NCBI GenBank assembly: GCA_964531285.1
Contig: CAZHDI010000060.1
Coordinates: 1-19,383 of the forward strand
Length of the DNA stretch: 19,383 bases
Source: CAZHDI01 sp964531285
Lineage (GTDB): Bacteria > Pseudomonadota > Alphaproteobacteria > JAJFIK01
Direction: 5' to 3'
Below are positions 14,989 through 19,383 of this stretch, one piece after another. The notes beneath the pieces are model-generated. The model was not told the DNA's origin. It ran no database searches and saw only the letters and a list, made by a program, of their open reading frames with translations. Position 1 is the stretch's first letter. Each line of letters starts with the position of its first letter. The position numbers and the translations under genes are program-made.

Positions 14989-15738
14989 TCACGCCCCATG
15001 GCAGTCCGTCCCGGCCGCCGGGCCGCCCAGATAGTCGATCAGCGCCGGTACAATCACCGCCGCTGCGATCTCGCCCCGGGGATGGAGCCCGTCGGGCAGG
15101 GCATCTGTTGGCCAGTCGGGCGCCGCCATGGCCTGCCGCCAGCGGCGCGACAGGTCGACAAAGCCCGCGCCATGCGCCTGCGCGACATCGGGGTGGAAGG
15201 CGTGATAGCGCCCAAGCCTGCCGCGTACGATCCGTTGGACGGGACCGGTCACGGGGTTCATGGCCATGAGCACCGTCTGCGCGTCAGGCAGCGCGTCTGA
15301 AAGGCTCGCAAGGAGCTGCACATGCTGTGCCCGGCTTGTCGCCACGGACACCCCATCGCGGCGGTCGGCATCGTTGATTGCGAACTCGATCAGCACCAGA
15401 TCGGGCCGCCCGGCGGCCACGGCGCCGATTTGCGTCAGCGCCCAAGCCGAGCCCGCCCCCGGCCGCGCCACGCGTGTCAGCGTGACCGAGCGCCCGTGGC
15501 AGGCCTCCAGGGCCGCCGCCAGCCGGTCCGGCCAGAGCGTTCCAGATGGGGTCGCCGCAGAGAGGCTGGTGCCGAAAACCGTGAGCCGCAGGCCCGCTGC
15601 GGTGGGGGACCCCGGCGGCACGCTTGCGGGCAAAGGAACATCCGCCAGCGCCGGGGCCTGGGTGGGGCGCAGACGATGCTGCGCGACCAAAAGCGCGCCG
15701 CCGCCGAGGGCCACGGCCCCGAGCAGAGCCCCGAGCAC
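14989..15738 (-). CDS. SGNH/GDSL-family hydrolase, exported
   Basis: An SGNH-fold esterase/acyl-hydrolase, 249 residues from the GTG at 15738. Block I is VFGTSLS with the nucleophile at Ser58 (GTS in place of GDS), block II Gly is in ARPGAGSAW (91-99), block III is EFAINDA with Asn122, and block V is PDGLHPRG with Asp216 and His219. The N-terminus is a hydrophobic signal or anchor. A better start may be a CTG at 15756: it overlaps the TGA of the acyltransferase gene, has GGAG eight bases upstream, and adds LNRRQA so that the signal becomes a twin-arginine-like NRRQAVLG. In this setting the enzyme may move or remove O-acyl groups on the exported glycan. The next gene, the flippase, starts 158 bases downstream. 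Confidence 0.82.
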   Translation of the reverse strand: MLGALLGAVALGGGALLVAQHRLRPTQAPALADVPLPASVPPGSPTAAGLRLTVFGTSLSAATPSGTLWPDRLAAALEACHGRSVTLTRVARPGAGSAWALTQIGAVAAGRPDLVLIEFAINDADRRDGVSVATSRAQHVQLLASLSDALPDAQTVLMAMNPVTGPVQRIVRGRLGRYHAFHPDVAQAHGAGFVDLSRRWRQAMAAPDWPTDALPDGLHPRGEIAAAVIVPALIDYLGGPAAGTDCHGA

Positions 15739-15752
15739 AGCCTGGCGCCGGT

Positions 15753-16232
15753 TCAGACCCGAAGCTCCGTGGCCTCGGCCAGCATCGCCTCTCGGTTGTC
15801 GGCGTCGAGAAACCGACCGTAGGGTCCAACCTCAATGCCCGTGCGCACCACCTGCGCGGGATTGCCCGCGGCGATGGAGAACGCCGGCACCGACTTTGTG
15901 ACCACCGATCCCGCGCCGATCACGCAGTTGTCGCCGATCTCTACCCCCGGCAGAATAATGCTTGCCCCGCCGATAAAGCAGTTTTGGCCGATCCGTGTAT
16001 CGAGAAACAGCCCCCGGGTGCGGTCATGGCTCAGCATCCGCACGTCGAAGGCCACATAAGAGTGCGCCCCCACGTGAATGCCTTTTGGCCAGGTCTTATC
16101 GAACTTGGTCGAGAGCGAAAATTGCACCGTCGGATGCAGGTCCATGCCCCAAACCCGGGTGTAGTAGAGCCGGACCGCATCGATGATGAAATTGCGCAAC
16201 CGGTGCAGCTTGTTGATGCCCGCGCGGGCCAT
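15753..16232 (-). CDS. Hexapeptide-repeat (left-handed beta-helix) acyltransferase
   Basis: From the ATG at 16232 the product is 159 residues, a small LbH acetyltransferase of the WcaF/colanic-acid type. Visible features are FSLSTKFDKTWPKGIHVGAHSYVAF with hexapeptide periodicity, the catalytic-type His in MLSHDRTRG (66-74), RIGQNCFIGGASIILPGVEIGDNCVIGAGSVVTKSVP (80-116) and the usual cap AAGNPAQVV (121-129). It would transfer an acetyl (or other acyl) group to a sugar. The frame stays open to a GTG at 16535; an ATG at 16367 is another in-frame start, and residues encoded there include a Trp-rich stretch (WRPNEWQPKEW), so the N-terminus is uncertain. It heads the minus-strand run and overlaps the likely CTG start of the SGNH hydrolase. 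Confidence 0.85.
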   Translation of the reverse strand: MARAGINKLHRLRNFIIDAVRLYYTRVWGMDLHPTVQFSLSTKFDKTWPKGIHVGAHSYVAFDVRMLSHDRTRGLFLDTRIGQNCFIGGASIILPGVEIGDNCVIGAGSVVTKSVPAFSIAAGNPAQVVRTGIEVGPYGRFLDADNREAMLAEATELRV

Positions 16233-16710
16233 TTTCCGCGGCGGCGCAGCATCCGCTGCCAGATGTTCTGAGGATGTCACAGGTGCCAATGCCTTTCGCC
16301 ACTCTTTGGGCTGCCACTCATTGGGTCGCCAGTCTTCGGCCGCAGCGACCCCAAAGTGGTTCGCCATATACCGCAACCATAAGGCATCACTTAGTGTGTT
16401 GAAATTCTTGATTTCAGCCCGCGACAGATGTGCTGGATTTGCGGCGGAACGCCCCGGGCCGCGGGACGGCTGACATCGAGGCGTGCACGGCGGGTCCCGA
16501 TCTGCCCCGGTCCTGCCCAGTTTCCGTCTCGCCACGGCCCGGCTGAGGCCCTGCTCTCGCCTTAGTTACGAACGCGTTAGTAAACATGAATTGTAGTCAT
16601 ATCAAAGACTTACATTTCACTTCCGTTAGGAATGTTCGGTCAAGATGCGTTGTGTGGGGGCGTGTGGCGATCCGGTAATCCGGTTGTCACCCGCAAAGGG
16701 ATCGATCAAG
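16233..16710. other. Divergent intergenic region, AT-rich core
   Basis: Between the acyltransferase (minus) and the large glycoside-hydrolase-like gene (plus). The part next to the acyltransferase (16233-16440) is open in that gene's frame and may encode an N-terminal extension. The stretch 16560-16650 is markedly AT-rich for this window and probably holds both promoters. CTTACAT at 16609-16615 resembles motifs upstream of the oxidase-lectin gene. AAAGGG about ten bases before the ATG at 16711 is the probable ribosome binding site. Confidence 0.45.
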
Positions 16711-19383
16711 ATGTCACTTGACGTGTACTCCACCGAGGTCGAGCTCGACCTGACCTCTGTCGCGTTTGACACCGCGACGTCCCTGGCCGCTACCGACGCT
16801 CCTGCTGACCTTTCCCAAGAAGACCCCCTTGGGGTCTGGGGCTACGACGCCGACCCCGATGCCCGCCATATGGACACCGGCGGCAATGTCAGCTGGGTCC
16901 CCGGCGCGGGAGAGCGCGACACCATTCCCTTTATCAATCGAATGAAGACGGCCTCGGGCTGGTCGACGGCCGGCGACGAAAGCCTCTTTGCCACCGATGC
17001 GTCAGGCTACGTCACCGCCGTGCCGCCAGGCAGTTTTGCCACGTCAAGCATCCTGCGCCATTCGTCCGAGCTTGACGGCCTTGGCCCGTTCTTTGGCGAG
17101 TTCCGCATCTATGGCACTGGCCAGGGTGTGATCGAGGTCAGCCAGCATTCCGAGATTTTGGTCAACCGGATCGATACCACAAGCCTGGCCACCGAGGTCA
17201 TCGACGGCGAGGAAATGTGGTACGTCGATTTCGATTATTCCTCGGAGAATGACCACCAGGGCCGGAAGCCCATGGTCAACATGAAGATCTACTGGGTCCG
17301 CCAGCAGGACCATATCCAAGATCTGGCGCTGGTCCACGAAAGCCATCTGGAGGCGTTCAAAGCTGGCGAGATCTTCACCCCCGAATATGTGAACGACCTG
17401 AAAGGCTACGAGACCCTGCGCTTTATGGACTGGGTCCACACCAATCAGATCCAACGCGACCCAAGCACCGGCGCCTTCGCTGATCCCGAACTGCGCTACG
17501 TCGACCCCGAGCATTACAGCTACGCCCTGAGCGTCGGCGGGCATGACAATTCCAGCTACCAGGTCGCGACTGTCCCGGTCGAAATGATGGTCGCGCTGGC
17601 CAACCGTGTGGGCGCCGATGCCTGGATCAACCTGCCGGCCGATATCACCGATGCCGCCGCGGCCGAGATGGCGCAGGTCGTGGCCGATCAACTCGACGAT
17701 GGACTGCAAGTCTATTGGGAATATGGCAACGAGTTCTGGAACAGCGCCAATGGTTTTAACAGCTACGTCTATGCCGGGCAGAAAGCAGAAGAGGTCTTTG
17801 GCATCGACCTAGACAGCTTCGGCGGGCTGGCGGCAGCCGCCGAATGGTCGGCCTATCGCGGCGGTCAGCTTTATGGGTTGATCGACACGGTCTTTGACAG
17901 CGCCTCGGACATCGACGTCCACTATGTCGCCGGCGCCTGGGCCATCGATCGGGCGGTGAACACAAACGGGACCTTCGACCCGACGTCGTTCTCTTACATC
18001 TATTTCAATGCCGCCGAAGCACAGAAGATGGCCGATGCCGGCCCGCTGCCCGAGGACATCGTCACCGACTACGCGGTCGGCATGTACTATGGCGAATTCA
18101 GCAGCATCGTGAGTTGGTTGGAGGAGACCTATCCGACGCTTGAGGAGCAAACCGCCGCCGCCGCCCGCTGGCTGCTTTTCGGCGCCAACGAGGACACCTT
18201 CTACGAGCTGTGGCCCGGTGCCGTCACAACGCCCGTCACCGACGTAGAGTGGCGTGAGGACATCAACATCTCTGTGGCGCAGTTGATCCGCCACGATCTG
18301 GGCGGCGGGTTCGATCAGCTGGCTGACCTAGAGACAGTGCTGCGGCTTGAAGGGACCGATCTACAATATCGCGGTGCCCAGGCGGCAGAGTGGACCACGG
18401 TGCTGAGCTTCACCAGCGTGCCGACAAAAACGCTCGCAGAGATGCTCTATGACACCAACATCATCGGCAAGGGCTACATCTTTCAAGGGGAGCGCCAATC
18501 AGGCGTGGCCGGCAGTGTCGCCCGGATCACCGATATCCGTATCGAGGGTCATATGGATTTCGTTGAGGCCCTGGGCCTGAACTTCACCGCTTACGAAGGG
18601 GGTATGTCCCTGGCCGGCATGGGGGCTATTGGCCAGAACCTGGTGGCCAGCGGTTGGAGTGCGGTGATCGCCAACACCCTCTTTGACGCCGCCGAGGAGC
18701 GGGGGGTCGATCTCTTCAACGAGTACATGACCCATGACTGGTACGGGATGAAGCGGATGTGGGGCGTGAAGCTCTATACCGGCCAGCCCGATGAAGAGGT
18801 GCCGCTAAATCAAATGTTCATCGCCGAGGCGCCGCTCGCAGATCCCGATCACGCGCCTTACAAGGGCGAGGAACTTGAAAACTGGCGTGAGGATCAGCTG
18901 CTGGCCGGTCTCGCGGTCCAGCGCGGCCAGTGGACCGCGACCGGCGATGGCGCCTATGAGACTGTCGGCTGGAACAAAGAGTTGATCGTCAGCGTGGGCG
19001 TCAAGGCAGGGGGCACCTACGTGCTGTCGCTCGACGCGGACGCGACCGCGGTCGATCCGGGCGAGCTGAGCATTTATGGCCAAGTCCGCGGTAAAGGGAG
19101 CGTGGATGTGCTGCGCTTCCGTGAGGTGGTGCATGATGGCACCCAGCTGGTGCTGGAGATCGACATCCCCGCACATGCCGGCGATATGCTCTACCTGACA
19201 ATCAAGCGTCTGGGCGCGATCCGAGGCGTGCTGAGCCTCAGCGACATCGATGTTGTCGATGCCGCCGAGATCGCTCAGCCGGCACCCCCGCCGCCGCCAG
19301 CGCCTGCCCCGGATCCCGCTCCGACACCACCCCCGCCGCCGCCAGCGCCTACCCCGGACCCCGCTCCGACACCACCACCGGCG
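16711..19383 (+). CDS. Large glycoside-hydrolase-like exoprotein, 3' end beyond the window
   Basis: 891 codons without a stop, continuing past the window edge. There is no N-terminal signal peptide; the first 40 residues are acidic and Ser/Thr-rich. A clan GH-A-like TIM-barrel is suggested by RFMDWVHTN (237-245), PVEMMVALANRVGADAWINLP (about 290-310), VYWEYGNEFWN (334-344, with the Asn-Glu pair N340-E341 as acid/base) and FTAYEGG (625-631, with Glu629 as candidate nucleophile), followed by FNEYMTHDWYGMKRMWG. A beta-rich domain follows (about 740-850), then a Pro-rich repeat from 857. Such large proteins without a signal are often type I secreted, but the C-terminus is not visible. The substrate is unknown; a role in cutting or trimming the exported polysaccharide is inference. 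The family assignment is from motifs only. Confidence 0.75.
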   Translation, partial: MSLDVYSTEVELDLTSVAFDTATSLAATDAPADLSQEDPLGVWGYDADPDARHMDTGGNVSWVPGAGERDTIPFINRMKTASGWSTAGDESLFATDASGYVTAVPPGSFATSSILRHSSELDGLGPFFGEFRIYGTGQGVIEVSQHSEILVNRIDTTSLATEVIDGEEMWYVDFDYSSENDHQGRKPMVNMKIYWVRQQDHIQDLALVHESHLEAFKAGEIFTPEYVNDLKGYETLRFMDWVHTNQIQRDPSTGAFADPELRYVDPEHYSYALSVGGHDNSSYQVATVPVEMMVALANRVGADAWINLPADITDAAAAEMAQVVADQLDDGLQVYWEYGNEFWNSANGFNSYVYAGQKAEEVFGIDLDSFGGLAAAAEWSAYRGGQLYGLIDTVFDSASDIDVHYVAGAWAIDRAVNTNGTFDPTSFSYIYFNAAEAQKMADAGPLPEDIVTDYAVGMYYGEFSSIVSWLEETYPTLEEQTAAAARWLLFGANEDTFYELWPGAVTTPVTDVEWREDINISVAQLIRHDLGGGFDQLADLETVLRLEGTDLQYRGAQAAEWTTVLSFTSVPTKTLAEMLYDTNIIGKGYIFQGERQSGVAGSVARITDIRIEGHMDFVEALGLNFTAYEGGMSLAGMGAIGQNLVASGWSAVIANTLFDAAEERGVDLFNEYMTHDWYGMKRMWGVKLYTGQPDEEVPLNQMFIAEAPLADPDHAPYKGEELENWREDQLLAGLAVQRGQWTATGDGAYETVGWNKELIVSVGVKAGGTYVLSLDADATAVDPGELSIYGQVRGKGSVDVLRFREVVHDGTQLVLEIDIPAHAGDMLYLTIKRLGAIRGVLSLSDIDVVDAAEIAQPAPPPPPAPAPDPAPTPPPPPPAPTPDPAPTPPPA
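19291..19383 (+). repeat. 45-bp tandem repeat encoding a Pro-rich linker
   Basis: Two nearly identical 45-base units (CGCCT at 19301 and 19346) encode a 15-residue unit of the form PPPPPAP-APDPAPTP. The repeat runs off the window end, so its length is unknown. It is likely a stiff spacer between the catalytic part and later domains. Confidence 0.85.

Noticed and set aside
14802..14999. Small minus-strand frame between the SGNH and flippase genes
   Set aside because: Overlaps both genes and removes the well-placed GGAGG/GTG start of the flippase from its context; no motifs.
1..19383. Mobile elements, CRISPR arrays and structural RNA genes
   Set aside because: No transposase, terminal inverted repeats, spaced repeat arrays, tRNA cloverleaf or rRNA sequence could be recognised by eye.

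Overview
The window reads as part of an extrachromosomal replicon (plasmid or chromid) of a GC-rich alphaproteobacterium, most likely a marine Rhodobacterales/Roseobacter-group organism. Evidence: an RPA-type replication initiator (repA) diverges from a parAB operon, an arrangement known from roseobacter RepA-type plasmids, and the replication module is flanked on both sides by surface-polysaccharide genes. Some roseobacter RepA-type 'biofilm' plasmids carry such genes; assignment to that group is inference. No rRNA, tRNA, CRISPR array, transposase or integrase was seen.

Layout. 1-412: a possible 5' end of a minus-strand gene, then an AT-rich regulatory gap. 413-4123 (+): a 1236-residue multidomain exoprotein with a copper-radical-oxidase (galactose oxidase-like, AA5-type) head carrying all five ligand/cofactor residues, two ConA/LamG-like repeats, a GDT linker, a C-type-lectin-like domain and three C-terminal beta repeats. 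4220-8571 (-): parA, parB, a WecG/TagA/CpsF glycosyltransferase and a GT2 glycosyltransferase in one direction; two perfect 18-bp palindromes and one degenerate copy in and after parB look like parS centromere sites. 8572-9016: a probable replication origin with a parA operator-like dyad, three 12-bp-phased AT-rich repeats, three exact-period 22-bp iterons and a hairpin just before repA. 9017-10027 (+): repA. 10144-11544 (+): a membrane-anchored arylsulfotransferase-like protein. 11667-16232 (-): an acyltransferase, SGNH hydrolase, Wzx-type flippase and bifunctional ManC. 16711-19383 (+): the first 891 codons of a large glycoside-hydrolase-like exoprotein that runs off the window in a Pro-rich 15-residue repeat.

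How they may work together. ManC makes GDP-mannose; the GT26 and GT2 enzymes extend a lipid-linked oligosaccharide; Wzx exports it; the acyltransferase, SGNH hydrolase and sulfotransferase-like protein could decorate it; the oxidase-lectin and glycoside-hydrolase-like exoproteins could oxidise, bind or trim it outside the cell. No polymerase, priming transferase or chain-length regulator is in the window, so the pathway must continue elsewhere. The most noteworthy points are the parS-like palindromes (a wider-centred variant of the chromosomal parS), the iteron origin, the oxidase-lectin fusion and the likely CTG start of the SGNH hydrolase.
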